Assembly: GCF_016773205.1 (NCBI RefSeq)
Contig: NZ_JAETWB010000013.1
Coordinates: 1-64,000, forward strand
Source of the DNA: Belnapia arida
GTDB lineage: Bacteria > Pseudomonadota > Alphaproteobacteria > Acetobacterales > Acetobacteraceae
Direction of reading: 5' to 3'
Length of the DNA stretch: 64,000 nucleotides
Positions 15,082 through 24,141 of this stretch are shown piece after piece. A program made the translations under genes and the position numbers. Numbering within the stretch: the first letter of the stretch is position 1; each line of letters starts with the position of its first letter. The notes under the pieces are model-generated. The model did no database searches and was not told where the DNA came from. It saw nothing but the letters and a program-made list of their open reading frames with translations.

Positions 15082-16359
15082 TCAGGCAGCCTTGACTCCG
15101 GCGAGGAAGGGGCCGACGCCGGCGCTCAGCCGCTCGGAGTTGCGGGACAATTCGCCGGCGGCCTTCAGCACCTCGCCCGCCGAAGTGCTGGTTTCGGCGG
15201 TGATGTCGCTGACGGCGCCGATGTTGCGGGTGACCTCCTCGGTGCCCTGGGCAGCGTGCTGGACGTTCTGCGCGATCTCGCCGGTGGCCGCGCCCTGCTC
15301 CTCGACCGCGGCGGCGATGGCGGAGGAGATCTCGCTCACCTCCGCGATGCGCTGCTGGATGGCGCGGATGGCGGTCACCGCCTCGGCCGTCGCCGACTGC
15401 ACGGCCGTGACCCGGCACCGAGATCGCCTCCGTCGCCTTGGCCGTCTGGTTGGCGAGGCTCTTCACCTCGAGGCCAAGACGGCGAAGCCCTTGCCGGCCT
15501 CGCCGGCACGAGCCGCTTCGATCGTCGCGTTCAGCGCCAACAGGTTGGACTTGCTGGCGATGTCGGTGATGAGCTGCATGACATCGCCGACCCGCTGGGC
15601 GCCCTCGGCGAGGCTGTGGACGACCTCGTCCGTGCGCCGGGTCTCCGTCACCGCCAGGCCGGCGACCTTGGAGGATTCCGCGGCCTGACGGGTGATCTCG
15701 CTGACCGATGTGGCGAGTTCCTCCGCGGCGGCGACGGTGCCGACATTCTCGCGGGCCCACTCCGCAGCGCGGGCCACGTCGCCCGCCTGCCCGTTGGCCT
15801 GGGCGGCGCTGGCCGACATCGCCTCCGCCGTGGCGCGAACACGGTCCATGACCACCTTGCCGGCGCCGCCCTCCTCCAGCTGCTGTGCCTGCGAGCGGGA
15901 GGCGTTGTCGCCCCTGGCCATCAGCGCCAGCAGGCGGCCGGCATGGTCCTCCGTCCAGTTGCGGGCGGCCTGATCGAGCTCGTTGAGGCGGGCCTGCTGC
16001 ACCGGGTTGTCGGCGGTGAGCCGGCAGACCTTTGAAAGAGCAAGCCGAAAGCTGTCCTGGCCGGATCTGTAGGGTTCGGGGAAGGCCTGGCTCCCGTTCA
16101 GGAGGTGGCGGCGCAGCCCGGTCTCCTGATCGACCATGGCCGCCATCGCCTGATTCGTCCCGCCGATGACTTGGTGGGTATGGTTGATCCAGGTCGCCGA
16201 AGATCGGATTCCGTTGAAGCCGAACCAGGCACCGCCGGCCGACGCGGCCGAGACCATGACGACGACCGAGAGGGTCAGGGCCAGCCTGAGGCCGATGCTC
16301 AGGCCCTTGGTACCCGAGCCGGAGAATCCGGTCCGGTCTGCGGCGGTGGTCCTGGGCAC
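15082..16359 (-). pseudogene. methyl-accepting chemotaxis protein, frameshifted
   Basis: The 5' part encodes one membrane helix ([15 protein letters not shown]) and a CHASE3-like sensor region ([16 protein letters not shown]), then the start of the signalling hairpin with [20 protein letters not shown]. After GFAVLAS a base is missing near 15466-15470 and the frame stops at 15463. The family continues ([17 protein letters not shown]) in another frame, and an extra base near 15411-15414 brings the last part (VQSATAEAVTAIRAIQQRIA to FLAGVKAA) into the original frame. No second membrane helix or HAMP domain is apparent. I place the start at a GTG at 16359 with AGGAAG 7 bases upstream. The two indels could also be sequencing errors. 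Confidence 0.8.
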
Positions 16360-16517
16360 CGGCAGGCTTCCTTCGGCGGCTCGGCTTCTGCGCAATGCGG
16401 TCCACGGACCCGTACTTCGATGCGACCCTGTACCTGCCGGGGTTAAAACAGGCTTATGCCCTGGCACTGAAGTGGTTCCGACAGACACCAGTTCGTGGGG
16501 GAGCGTAGAAGGCCGGG

Positions 16518-16916
16518 TTAGGGCACCATCGCCGCCGCGTTGAGCAGGCCAACAGCCACGGCGACCGAGGCCTTCAGGGCCGCCGTGGCCATCTCGCCGC
16601 GCTCGATCGCCGCGCGCCATTCCGGCAGCAGCCATGAGGTCGCCAGGAAGGCGCCGAGCTGGGCAAGCAGGGCCACGACGGCCCAGACCACCGCATCCAG
16701 CAGGTTTGCCGAATGCGAGACGGCCGAGGAGATGGCGAGCGCCGCGCCGATCACCGAGCCACCGAGCGCCACGGCCGCGGGCAGGTTGCCGGCACGGACG
16801 AGTGCCACCTCGTCATGCGGCGTCAGCCTGGTGAAGACCAGGAAGGCGGCGCCAAGCAGCGCCAGCCCGGCCAGGAAATGCGCGAGGAAGGCCGGCAGCG
16901 CGGCGAGGCTGGTCAT
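16518..16916 (-). CDS. DUF350 membrane protein (YjfL family)
   Basis: This 132-aa protein has four predicted membrane helices, with the DUF350 repeat layout of paired helices and a conserved acidic turn ([13 protein letters not shown]) after the first. E. coli YjfL sits near a glutathionylspermidine-synthase-like gene (yjfC), as this one does. It is the last gene of a three-gene operon and overlaps the preceding gene by 4 bp (ATGA). Its biochemical role is unknown; a membrane sensor or channel supporting the ligase is a guess. Confidence 0.85.
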   Translation of the reverse strand: MTSLAALPAFLAHFLAGLALLGAAFLVFTRLTPHDEVALVRAGNLPAAVALGGSVIGAALAISSAVSHSANLLDAVVWAVVALLAQLGAFLATSWLLPEWRAAIERGEMATAALKASVAVAVGLLNAAAMVP

Positions 16917-18031
16917 GCGGGGCTCTCCGGCCGGAACCAGTGGGGGACGAAGCGGCTGCTGTCGCGGGTGATGGGCGTCGCATCCTCGCGGATGCCGAGG
17001 CCGGCCGGTGCGCCGGCGACGACCCAGCTGCCGAGCACGGGGTAGCGGCCGGCGAAGCAGGGCAGCTCGGCATAGCGCTGCCAGACCCGCGGCTGGTCGG
17101 CATAGGCACCGGGTGTGGCACCGCCGGGCGCATCGATGTTGGCGCCCTCACGGCCCCAGAAGGGCTTGGCAATCTCCGGGCCGCCGCAGCGGCCGGGCTC
17201 CAGATGGGCGGGCAGCAGGTTGGGATGGTCGGGGAAGAGCGCCCAGAGCAGGGCGAGGAAGGCTTTGCTGGCCGGCATCAGCCGCCAGGCGGGCTCGATC
17301 CAGCGGGTTGGGGCGCGGGGGATATGGGTGCCGAAATCCTCGGCCAGCAGCCAGTCCCAGGGGTAGAGCTTGAAGATCGCCTCGATCGGCTGCTCCTCGG
17401 TGTCGCGGAAGCGGCGGCCGTCCCAGCCGATTTCGTCCATGGTCAGCGCCGGAGCGGCGAGGCCGGCCTGGATCGCGGTGTCGCGCAGGTAGTCGAGCGT
17501 GCCGCGGTCCTCGATCGAGTCCTTCGCGCAGGCGAAATGCACCCGGGCCGGCAGGCCGAGCCGCGGCCAGGCGGCGATCAGCGCCTCATGCAGGCTGTTG
17601 AACTGGTCGAGGGCGGGGTCGGTGCATTGCAGCCATTCCCATTGGACAACCGAGGCTTCGAACAGGGCGGTCGGGGTATCGGCATTGTATTCGAGCAGCT
17701 TCGGCGGGCCGGTGTCGTCCCAGCGGAGGTCCATGCGGCCGTAGAGGCTCGGCTCGCCACGCAGCCAGGAGCGTTTGGCGAGCGTCCAGGCCGCATCCGA
17801 CAGGCCGAGGGCGCGGCCGGTATCCTCCCGCACCACATGCGCGCAGGCGAGGCGGGTGAGGCGCTCGAGCTCGGCGGTCGCTGCCTCCAGCGTGTCGATC
17901 TCGGCGGCGGTGAAGGCGTAGCAGACGGTCTCGTCCCAATAGGGCTCGCCCTCGATCTCGGCGAAGGCGAAGCCCATGCGGCGGGCGCGCTCCAGCCGGT
18001 CCGGGCGGGGGGATTGCGCGAGGCGCTGCAT
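16913..18031 (-). CDS. glutathionylspermidine synthase family ATP-grasp protein (YgiC/YjfC type)
   Basis: The product (372 aa) matches the C-terminal synthetase domain of GspS in its stand-alone form, an ATP-grasp ligase that in GspS joins glutathione and spermidine. Visible marks are PYWDETVCYAFTAAEID, a substrate/ATP region GRMDLRWDDTGPPKLLEYNA, FACAKDSIEDRGT, KLYPWDWLLAEDFG, LPAHLEPG, and the C-terminal YPVLGSWVVAGAPAGLGIRE. The amidase half of GspS is missing. YgiC homologues lack demonstrated GspS activity, so the substrate is open. It starts on the last base of the upstream YgiB-like stop and overlaps the DUF350 gene. Confidence 0.9.
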   Translation of the reverse strand: MQRLAQSPRPDRLERARRMGFAFAEIEGEPYWDETVCYAFTAAEIDTLEAATAELERLTRLACAHVVREDTGRALGLSDAAWTLAKRSWLRGEPSLYGRMDLRWDDTGPPKLLEYNADTPTALFEASVVQWEWLQCTDPALDQFNSLHEALIAAWPRLGLPARVHFACAKDSIEDRGTLDYLRDTAIQAGLAAPALTMDEIGWDGRRFRDTEEQPIEAIFKLYPWDWLLAEDFGTHIPRAPTRWIEPAWRLMPASKAFLALLWALFPDHPNLLPAHLEPGRCGGPEIAKPFWGREGANIDAPGGATPGAYADQPRVWQRYAELPCFAGRYPVLGSWVVAGAPAGLGIREDATPITRDSSRFVPHWFRPESPA

Positions 18032-18297
18032 CAGCCGCCCCCGCTGAAATGGCTGGCCGAGCTGCCGAAGCCACCGCGGGCGCTGGCCGTGGTGGCCGAG
18101 CTGCCGCCACGCGAGGACGAAGAGGTGGAGGACGAGGAATGGCCGCCGCTTCGCGAGCTGCGGCACAGTTCCTCGGCATTGGGCAGGCCCTGCGCGCGGG
18201 CCTCGCGGCACTGCTCCGAGGTGTTGTCGCACTGGCTGAAGCCGAAGGCGATGCCTCCGCCCAGCAGGACGAGGCCAATCCCGGTTGCACGCCGCAT
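18031..18297 (-). CDS. small YgiB-like (UPF0441/DUF1190) protein
   Basis: The product has 88 aa. Residues 5-21 form a hydrophobic signal or anchor, then comes CDNTSEQCREARAQG with cysteines at 23, 30 and 45, then a Ser-rich tract, and a C-terminus ARGGFGSSASHFSGGG. YgiB/YjfM proteins carry a similar RGGFG motif near their end and sit just upstream of ygiC/yjfC. This one is much shorter than E. coli YgiB (about 220 aa). Size, motif and position together support the call. It is the first gene of the overlapping operon; the stop and next start share one base. Confidence 0.7.
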   Translation of the reverse strand: MRRATGIGLVLLGGGIAFGFSQCDNTSEQCREARAQGLPNAEELCRSSRSGGHSSSSTSSSSRGGSSATTASARGGFGSSASHFSGGG

Positions 18298-18377
18298 GAC
18301 GGAAGGCTAACCCGGACTGGCCGGACACTGCCAGCGCCGGCCGGAACGGCGCGGCGACACTTGATCGGGGCCTGCTC

Positions 18378-19613
18378 ATGACCCGCCTGCCTGAACCCGA
18401 AGCCGGCACCGCCGGCGGCCGAGACATGCGCATCGTCGCGCTGATCGGCACCGGGCATTTCCTGTCGCATTTCTACATGCTCTGCCTGCCGCCGCTCTTC
18501 CTGCAATGGCGGGAGGAATTCGGCGTTTCCTACGCCATGCTCGGCCTGTCGGTGGCGCTGATGAGCGGGACGACGGCCGTGTTGCAGACGCCGGTCGGCT
18601 TTTGGGTGGATCGCTGGGGGGCGCGGCCCTTCCTCATTGGCGGGACGCTGCTGATGGCGCTCTCCGTCTCCGCCATGGCCTTCGCGCCGGCCTTCTGGAT
18701 GATCCTGCCGCTGGCCGTGCTGTCGGGCATCGGCAACAGCGTCATCCATCCGGCGGACTACGCCATCCTGACGGGCAGCGTGAACAAGTCCTTCATGGGC
18801 CGGGCCTTCGCGCTGCACACCTTCACCGGAAACCTTGGCTTCGCCCTCGCGCCCCCGGTCATCGCCCTGCTTCTTGGGGTGATGGATTGGCGGGGGGCGC
18901 TGCTGACCGTAGGCCTGCTCGGCGTGCCGGTGGTGGTGGCGATCCTTCTGCAGAGCGGCGTGCTACGCGATCAGGCGAAGCCCGCCAAGGCGGAGGCATC
19001 GCTCTCCAGCCGCGAGGTGCTGCTGTCGCGGCCGATGCTGCTGTTCTTCGCCTTCTTCCTGCTCTCCTCCATGGCCGGCTCCGGCGTGCAGGCCTGGCTG
19101 GTGACGGTGCTCGGCAAGCTCTGGGGGACGCCGGTGCTCGTCGCCTCCGGGGCGCTCACCGGCTACATGGTGGGTGCGACCTGCGGCACGCTGGTCGGCG
19201 GCTGGATCGCCGACACGTCGAAGCGCAACCTGCTCGGCATGGTGACGGTGCTGACCCTCTCCGCCATGGCGCTGCTGCTATCGCTCGGCGTCGTGCCCAT
19301 GCCGGAGGCGCTGCTGCCGGTCGTCGCCGTGGTGGCGGGGCTGGCGCTCGGCACCTCGCGCACCCCGCGCGACGTGATGCTGAAGGATGCCTGCCCGCCA
19401 GGGCAGGTCGGCAAGGTCTTCGGCTTCGTCTCGGCCGGGTTGCCGCTGGGCTCTGCCATCACGCCGGTGCCGATGGGGATGCTGATCGACTTCGGCTACC
19501 CGGGGCTGGTGCTGCCGGTGGTCGCCGGGCTGCTCGGCCTCTCGCTGCTCTGCGCGAGCAGCGCGAGGGGGAGCGCGGCTGCGGCGCGGGCCGAGGTGGT
19601 GCCGGCGGAATAG
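18378..19613 (+). CDS. MFS transporter
   Basis: Twelve membrane helices fill this 411-aa inner-membrane protein. The MFS A-motif equivalent after helix 2 reads GFWVDRWGARPF, and helix 4 begins with IHPADYAILTGSV, features shared with the fosmidomycin-resistance/YfcJ-like group. The C-terminal half repeats the pattern (GGWIADTSKRNLLG). The substrate cannot be inferred. The ATG at 18378 is close to a second possible start at 18426 (MRIVALIG), which would still keep helix 1. The next gene begins 9 bases after the stop, suggesting co-transcription. Confidence 0.9.
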   Translation: MTRLPEPEAGTAGGRDMRIVALIGTGHFLSHFYMLCLPPLFLQWREEFGVSYAMLGLSVALMSGTTAVLQTPVGFWVDRWGARPFLIGGTLLMALSVSAMAFAPAFWMILPLAVLSGIGNSVIHPADYAILTGSVNKSFMGRAFALHTFTGNLGFALAPPVIALLLGVMDWRGALLTVGLLGVPVVVAILLQSGVLRDQAKPAKAEASLSSREVLLSRPMLLFFAFFLLSSMAGSGVQAWLVTVLGKLWGTPVLVASGALTGYMVGATCGTLVGGWIADTSKRNLLGMVTVLTLSAMALLLSLGVVPMPEALLPVVAVVAGLALGTSRTPRDVMLKDACPPGQVGKVFGFVSAGLPLGSAITPVPMGMLIDFGYPGLVLPVVAGLLGLSLLCASSARGSAAAARAEVVPAE

Positions 19614-19622
19614 ACGCGCGCC

Positions 19623-20249
19623 GTGATTGGCTTCGAGACCCTGTTGCGCTGGCTGGACCTGGCCGGCATCGCGGTCTTCGCCGCTTCGGGGGCGCTGGTC
19701 GCCTCGCGCAAGCAGTTGGACCTAGTGGGTTTCATGCTCATCGCCGCCGTCACCGGCTTCGGCGGCGGCACGGTGCGGGACCTACTGATGGGCCGCACCC
19801 CGGTCTTCTGGCTGCGCGACCCGGCGCTGCTCGCGGTCGCCAGCGCCGTCGGCGTGCTGGTCTTCTTCACGGCGCACCGGATCGAGAACCGCTTCCGCGC
19901 CCTGCTCTGGGCGGATGCGGTGGGCCTCGCGCTCTACGCCGTACTCGGGGCGGAGATCGCGCTGGTCGGCGGCGTCGCTCCTTGGGCGGCGGTGCTGCTC
20001 GGCGTCGCCACGGCGACATTCGGCGGCGTGCTGCGGGACGTGGTCTGCAACGAGATCCCGCTGCTGCTGCGCAAGGAGGTCTATGCGCTGGCCGCGCTCG
20101 CCGGCGCCGCGGCCTTCGTGCTGCTGCGGATGCACGGCATCTGGCGGGACACGGCGCTGCTAGCCGGCATGGCGCTCTGCCTCGCCATCCGCGCCGCGGC
20201 CATCGCCCGCGGGTGGTCGCTGCCGGCCTATGCGGCGCGGCGGGATTGA
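19623..20249 (+). CDS. trimeric intracellular cation (TRIC) channel family protein (YicG/UPF0126)
   Basis: The product (208 aa) has two copies of a three-helix domain plus a final helix, as in bacterial TRIC channels that conduct monovalent cations. Both copies show the glycine-rich motif followed by RD: GFGGGTVRDLLMG in the first and FGGVLRDVVCNE in the second. The start is a GTG at 19623. It follows the MFS gene by 9 bases. Length matches the family (about 200-215 aa). Confidence 0.92.
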   Translation: MIGFETLLRWLDLAGIAVFAASGALVASRKQLDLVGFMLIAAVTGFGGGTVRDLLMGRTPVFWLRDPALLAVASAVGVLVFFTAHRIENRFRALLWADAVGLALYAVLGAEIALVGGVAPWAAVLLGVATATFGGVLRDVVCNEIPLLLRKEVYALAALAGAAAFVLLRMHGIWRDTALLAGMALCLAIRAAAIARGWSLPAYAARRD

Positions 20250-20299
20250 AGCGGCGGCGAAGCTCGGCCACTCTGCCTCCAAAAGATGGAGGGACCGCC

Positions 20300-21262
20300 A
20301 TGTATCGCCGGAAGCTGCCCGCACTCGGGGCTGCGCTGCTCGCCGCGCCTGCGCTGGCGCAGGGCGCCTATCCGGACCGGCCGATCCGCTTCATCGTCCC
20401 TTTCCCCGCCGGCGGGGCGACCGATATCTGGTCGCGCCTGACCGCCGAGTCGATGGGCGCCGATCTCGGCCAGCCCATCGTCATTGAGAATCGCAGCGGC
20501 GCGGGCGGCATGCTCGGTGCCGAGTACGTGGCGAAGGGGCCAACGGATGGCTATACGCTGCTCTTCACCATCAGCCCGCTGATCCAGTCGCCGGTGGTGT
20601 TCCGCCGCTGGCCCTACCAGCCCCTCGAGGATTTCGCGCCGATCGGCAAGATGGGCACGACGCCCCTGCCCTTCTGCATCCGGCCGGAGATCCCGGCGAC
20701 GACGCTCGCCGAATTCGTCGCCTATGCGCGCGGCAAGGATCTCTCCTTCGGCTCTTACGCCACCGGCTCCTCGGGGCATGCCTTCGCCCAGCTCTTCTCC
20801 GATGTGGAGAAGCTCGGCATGACACATATCGCCTATCGCGGCGAGGCGCCGATGCTGACCGACATTCTCGGCGGGCGCATCCAGTGCGGCTTCCACAGCA
20901 TGACGGCGGCGGGGGACTATATCCGCTCGGGCCGGTTGCGGCCGTTGGCGACGCTCGGGCGGCGGCGCATCCCCTCCATGCCGGACCTGCCGAGCTTCAT
21001 CGACCTCGGCTATCCGGAGGCCTTCGGCAATTCCGGCTTCATCGGCCTCTTCGCGCCCGTGCGCGTGGCGCCGCCGATCCTGGCGCGGTTGGCGGAGAGC
21101 TTCGCCGGGGCGATGCGGAACGAGGCCGTGCTGCGCCGGCTGCTGGAGATCGACACCATCCCCGGCTATCTGCCGCCGGCCGAGTTCAAGGCGGAGATGA
21201 CGATGCAGTTGCGGCAATGGACGGAGCTGGCGACGTCGATGAACCTCAGCGTGGATGGCTGA
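20300..21262 (+). CDS. Bug/TctC family substrate-binding protein (2 of 6)
   Basis: The product (320 aa) starts with a signal peptide (KLPALGAALLAAPALAQG) and then the family strand RPIRFIVPFPAGGATDIWSR, the QPIVIENRSGAGG block, and GSYATGSSGHAFAQL in the ligand pocket. GGAGGGA precedes the ATG at 20300. It is the first of three tandem Bug genes and is most similar in wording to the next one (shared HIAYRGEAPML versus HVSYRGETPML; EIDTIPGYLPPAEF versus AIDTIPSYQDPATF), which points to local duplication. No permease gene is linked. Confidence 0.92.
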   Translation: MYRRKLPALGAALLAAPALAQGAYPDRPIRFIVPFPAGGATDIWSRLTAESMGADLGQPIVIENRSGAGGMLGAEYVAKGPTDGYTLLFTISPLIQSPVVFRRWPYQPLEDFAPIGKMGTTPLPFCIRPEIPATTLAEFVAYARGKDLSFGSYATGSSGHAFAQLFSDVEKLGMTHIAYRGEAPMLTDILGGRIQCGFHSMTAAGDYIRSGRLRPLATLGRRRIPSMPDLPSFIDLGYPEAFGNSGFIGLFAPVRVAPPILARLAESFAGAMRNEAVLRRLLEIDTIPGYLPPAEFKAEMTMQLRQWTELATSMNLSVDG

Positions 21263-21263
21263 G

Positions 21264-22229
21264 ATGATCCATAGGCGCACCCTGGCCGGCCTGCTGGCCC
21301 TGCCCGCCATCGCCCATGCGCAGGGCGGCTATCCCGACCGGCCGATCCGCTTCCTCGTCCCCTTCCCGCCCGGTGGCGGCACCGATACCTGGGCGCGGAT
21401 CGCAGCCGAGGGGATGCAGGCCGAGCTCGGCCAGCCCGTCGTCATCGAGAATCGCGGCGGCGGCGGCGGGTTGATCGGCACCGAGGTTGCGGCCAAGGCG
21501 CCGGCGGATGGCTATACGCTGCTCTTCACCATCACCACCCATGTGCAGACGCCGGTGGTGATGCGGCGCTTTCCCTACGACCCGGTCGCGGATTTCGCGC
21601 CGATCGGGCGGCTCGGCACCACCTCCATCCTGTTTTGCGTCGGGTCGAAGGTGCCGGCCGAGGTCAGGACCATGGCGCAGTTCACCGACTGGGGGCGCGG
21701 GCGGGATCTCTCCTTCGGCTCCTATGCGCCGGGCAGCACCGGCCATGCCTTCGCCCTGATGCTGGCGGAGGAGGCGAAGCTCGAGATGACGCATGTCTCC
21801 TATCGCGGCGAGACGCCGATGCTGCAGGACATGCTGGGCGGCAACATCCATGGTGGCTTCCACAGCATGGCGGCGGCCGGCGAGATGATGAAGGCCGGGC
21901 GCATCCGGGCCCTTGCCGCGAGCGGCGACCGCCGCGTCCCCTCCATGCCGGATGTGCCGAACCTGAAGGAGCTGGGCTTCTCCAGCCGCTTCAGCTTCAG
22001 CGGCTTCTCCGGCCTGCTGGCGCCGGCGCGGACGCCGCAGCCGGTGCTCGACCGGCTGGTCGAAGCCTTCCGGCTGGCCGCCATGAAGCCCGAGACGCAT
22101 CAGCGGCTGCTGGCGATCGACACCATCCCGAGCTACCAGGACCCGGCCACCTTCCGGGCTCAGATCGCGCGCAACCTGCGGGAATGGACAGAGATCGCCG
22201 AGCGGCTGAACCTCAGCATCGAGGGCTGA
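21264..22229 (+). CDS. Bug/TctC family substrate-binding protein (3 of 6)
   Basis: This periplasmic binding protein (321 aa) has a short signal (MIHRRTLAGLLALPAIAHAQ) and the family core RPIRFLVPFPPGGGTDTWAR, QPVVIENRGGGGG and GSYAPGSTGHAFALM. I use the ATG at 21264, just after the stop of the upstream Bug gene; an ATG at 21255 overlaps that gene and has a poorer ribosome site. It looks like a paralogue of the preceding gene (about the same length, many identical blocks). Confidence 0.92.
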   Translation: MIHRRTLAGLLALPAIAHAQGGYPDRPIRFLVPFPPGGGTDTWARIAAEGMQAELGQPVVIENRGGGGGLIGTEVAAKAPADGYTLLFTITTHVQTPVVMRRFPYDPVADFAPIGRLGTTSILFCVGSKVPAEVRTMAQFTDWGRGRDLSFGSYAPGSTGHAFALMLAEEAKLEMTHVSYRGETPMLQDMLGGNIHGGFHSMAAAGEMMKAGRIRALAASGDRRVPSMPDVPNLKELGFSSRFSFSGFSGLLAPARTPQPVLDRLVEAFRLAAMKPETHQRLLAIDTIPSYQDPATFRAQIARNLREWTEIAERLNLSIEG

Positions 22230-22259
22230 GGCTTTGAGACGATCCCAAGGGAGGAGGCC

Positions 22260-23240
22260 ATGACGGTGCGTATGGGACGGCGTGGAGTGCTCGGGGGGCT
22301 GGCCGCGGCGCTGGCCGGCAGTGCAACGGCGCAGGAAGCCTGGCCGGCGCGGCCGGTGCGCATCATCGTACCCTTCCCAGCAGGCGGCACGACCGACCTG
22401 CTGGCGCGGCTCTATGCCCAGCGCCTGACGGAGACGCTCGGGCAATCCGTCGTGGTCGAGAACCGTGGCGGCGGCGGCGGCTCGATCGGGGCGGATGTGG
22501 TGGCGAAGGCCGCGCCCGATGGCCACACGCTGCTGTTCCACAACCTAACCTTCTGCACGACGACGGCGGCGCTGGAATTCGCCGGCCGCGCGCCGCACCG
22601 GATCGAGCAGGATTTCGCGCCGGTCTCGATGGGCGCCAACGTGCCGATGATGTTGCTGGTGAACCCGTCGGTGCCGGCGCGCGACCTGCGCGAGTTCGTC
22701 GCGGTGGCGAAGGAGCGTGGCAATCTGTTCTACGGCTCCACCGGGCCGGGCAGCACCATCAACCTGGTGGGCGAGGTGCTGAAGCGCGACGCCGGCATCC
22801 GCATGGACCACATCCCCTTCCGGGGCGCGGCGCCGCTGGTGCAGGACCTGCTGGCGGGACGAATTCAGTTCGGCGGCGACCAGCTGTCCTCCTCGCTGGC
22901 GAATATCCGGGCCGGGGTGCTGCGCCCGGTCGCCACCCTCGCCGCCCAGCGCGCCAGCGCATTGCCGGAGGTGCCGACGGCGCGCGAGCAGGGCTATCCG
23001 AGCATCGAGCTGCTGGGCTGGAACGGGTTCTTCGCCCCGGCCGGCACGCCGGCGCCGATCCTGGCGCGGCTGCAGCAGGAGGTCGCGGCCGCCGCGCGGC
23101 ATCCGGAGGTAGCGCGCCGCATCGCCGACCTGGGGGCGGAGCCGGGCGGCAATTCGGCCGAGGAATTCGGTGCCGCCGTGCGGGCCCAGCTGGCCCAGGT
23201 CCGACCGCTCGTGGCGGAGCTGCGGATGCAGGTGGAGTAG
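22260..23240 (+). CDS. Bug/TctC family substrate-binding protein (4 of 6)
   Basis: This third tandem Bug protein (326 aa) has a twin-arginine-like leader (GRRGVLGGLAAALAGSATAQ), then RPVRIIVPFPAGGTTDLLAR, QSVVVENRGGGGG and YGSTGPGSTINLVGE at the pocket. It is less similar to its two upstream neighbours than they are to each other. AGGGAGGAGG stands just before the ATG. Its 3' end is 4 bases from the convergent iron-sulfur protein gene. Confidence 0.92.
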   Translation: MTVRMGRRGVLGGLAAALAGSATAQEAWPARPVRIIVPFPAGGTTDLLARLYAQRLTETLGQSVVVENRGGGGGSIGADVVAKAAPDGHTLLFHNLTFCTTTAALEFAGRAPHRIEQDFAPVSMGANVPMMLLVNPSVPARDLREFVAVAKERGNLFYGSTGPGSTINLVGEVLKRDAGIRMDHIPFRGAAPLVQDLLAGRIQFGGDQLSSSLANIRAGVLRPVATLAAQRASALPEVPTAREQGYPSIELLGWNGFFAPAGTPAPILARLQQEVAAAARHPEVARRIADLGAEPGGNSAEEFGAAVRAQLAQVRPLVAELRMQVE

Positions 23241-23244
23241 CGGC

Positions 23245-24141
23245 TCAGATCGCGGGCGGCTTGCGCAGCTCCGGCTCCACCAGCCGGGTGAAGGGCACCT
23301 CGCCGGCGGCATCGACCAACGCCTCGCCGAGGGCGGCGCGTGGGTCGGCGGCATTGCGCATCGCCTTGTAGCCGTCCTCCGCCTCCCAGCCGGCGCTCCA
23401 GGCGAGGAGGTGGACCCAGTTCACCACCCGGACCGGGTGGTTCTGCTCCAGCGCCACGCATTCTCGGTGGCAGGAATGGAAGATGGTGCAGAGCGTGTCG
23501 GCGCCCGTCTCCGCCATGGCGGCGAGCGTCGCGCGCTGGGCATCGGCCAGCGCGCCGGGGACGGCGGCGAGGGAGGAGCACATGTGGCCCGGCACGCGGC
23601 ACCGGTGCTCGACCAGATCGAGGCCGGGGACGAGGCGAAGCAGGTCCGGCACCAGATCGTTCACCGGCACGCGGCCGTCGAAGCCGAGATGGGCATGCAG
23701 CAGCACCCGCGCCGGGATGGGGCGCTTGAGCAACGGGCGGAGCGCCTCGCGCCGGGCGTGGAGCACTTCCGTCACGTGGACGGTTTCGAAATTCGTGGGC
23801 GTCACCGGGGCCATGCTGTCCTGCATGTTCATGTGGCAGGACGGGCACCAGGTGACGACGGTGCCGCGGCCCGTCGCGTTGAAGGCCTCGATGGTGCGGC
23901 GGGCCATGCCCTCGTTGATGCGGGCATTGGCATCCTTCGGGCTGCCGCAGCAGGAGGCGGGGCCGCCGCGCGGCGCGGCCTCAACGCCGACGGCTTCCAG
24001 CAGGCGCGAAGTGGCGCGGATGACCTCGCCATGGCGGGTCATGTTGCAGCCATACCAGAAGATGGCCCGCTCGGCCGTCCGATGACCGGAGGGCGCAGCC
24101 CGAAGGCCTGAATCGGCCGGTCCGGGATTGCCTACAGCCAT
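23245..24141 (-). CDS. HdrB/GlpC-type CCG-domain iron-sulfur protein
   Basis: The product (298 aa) carries a cysteine-rich CCG domain in its first half with the exact family spacing: Cys32, then 31 residues, Cys64-Cys65, then 33 residues, Cys99 and Cys102. Such domains bind a noncubane iron-sulfur cluster in heterodisulfide reductase B and related LldE/GlpC/GlcF proteins. The second CCG domain is degenerate (CRVPGHMCSS and FHSCHREC, with no clear CCG), so only one cluster may form. The first 10 bp overlap the 3' end of the ferredoxin-like gene upstream, its expected partner. The catalytic flavoprotein is not in the window. Confidence 0.85.
   Translation of the reverse strand: MAVGNPGPADSGLRAAPSGHRTAERAIFWYGCNMTRHGEVIRATSRLLEAVGVEAAPRGGPASCCGSPKDANARINEGMARRTIEAFNATGRGTVVTWCPSCHMNMQDSMAPVTPTNFETVHVTEVLHARREALRPLLKRPIPARVLLHAHLGFDGRVPVNDLVPDLLRLVPGLDLVEHRCRVPGHMCSSLAAVPGALADAQRATLAAMAETGADTLCTIFHSCHRECVALEQNHPVRVVNWVHLLAWSAGWEAEDGYKAMRNAADPRAALGEALVDAAGEVPFTRLVEPELRKPPAI

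Noticed and set aside
18506-21262. 918-aa plus-strand frame across the MFS, TRIC and Bug genes
   Set aside because: Only its C-terminal part (the Bug protein from 20300) is real; the rest is an out-of-frame reading of the two preceding genes.
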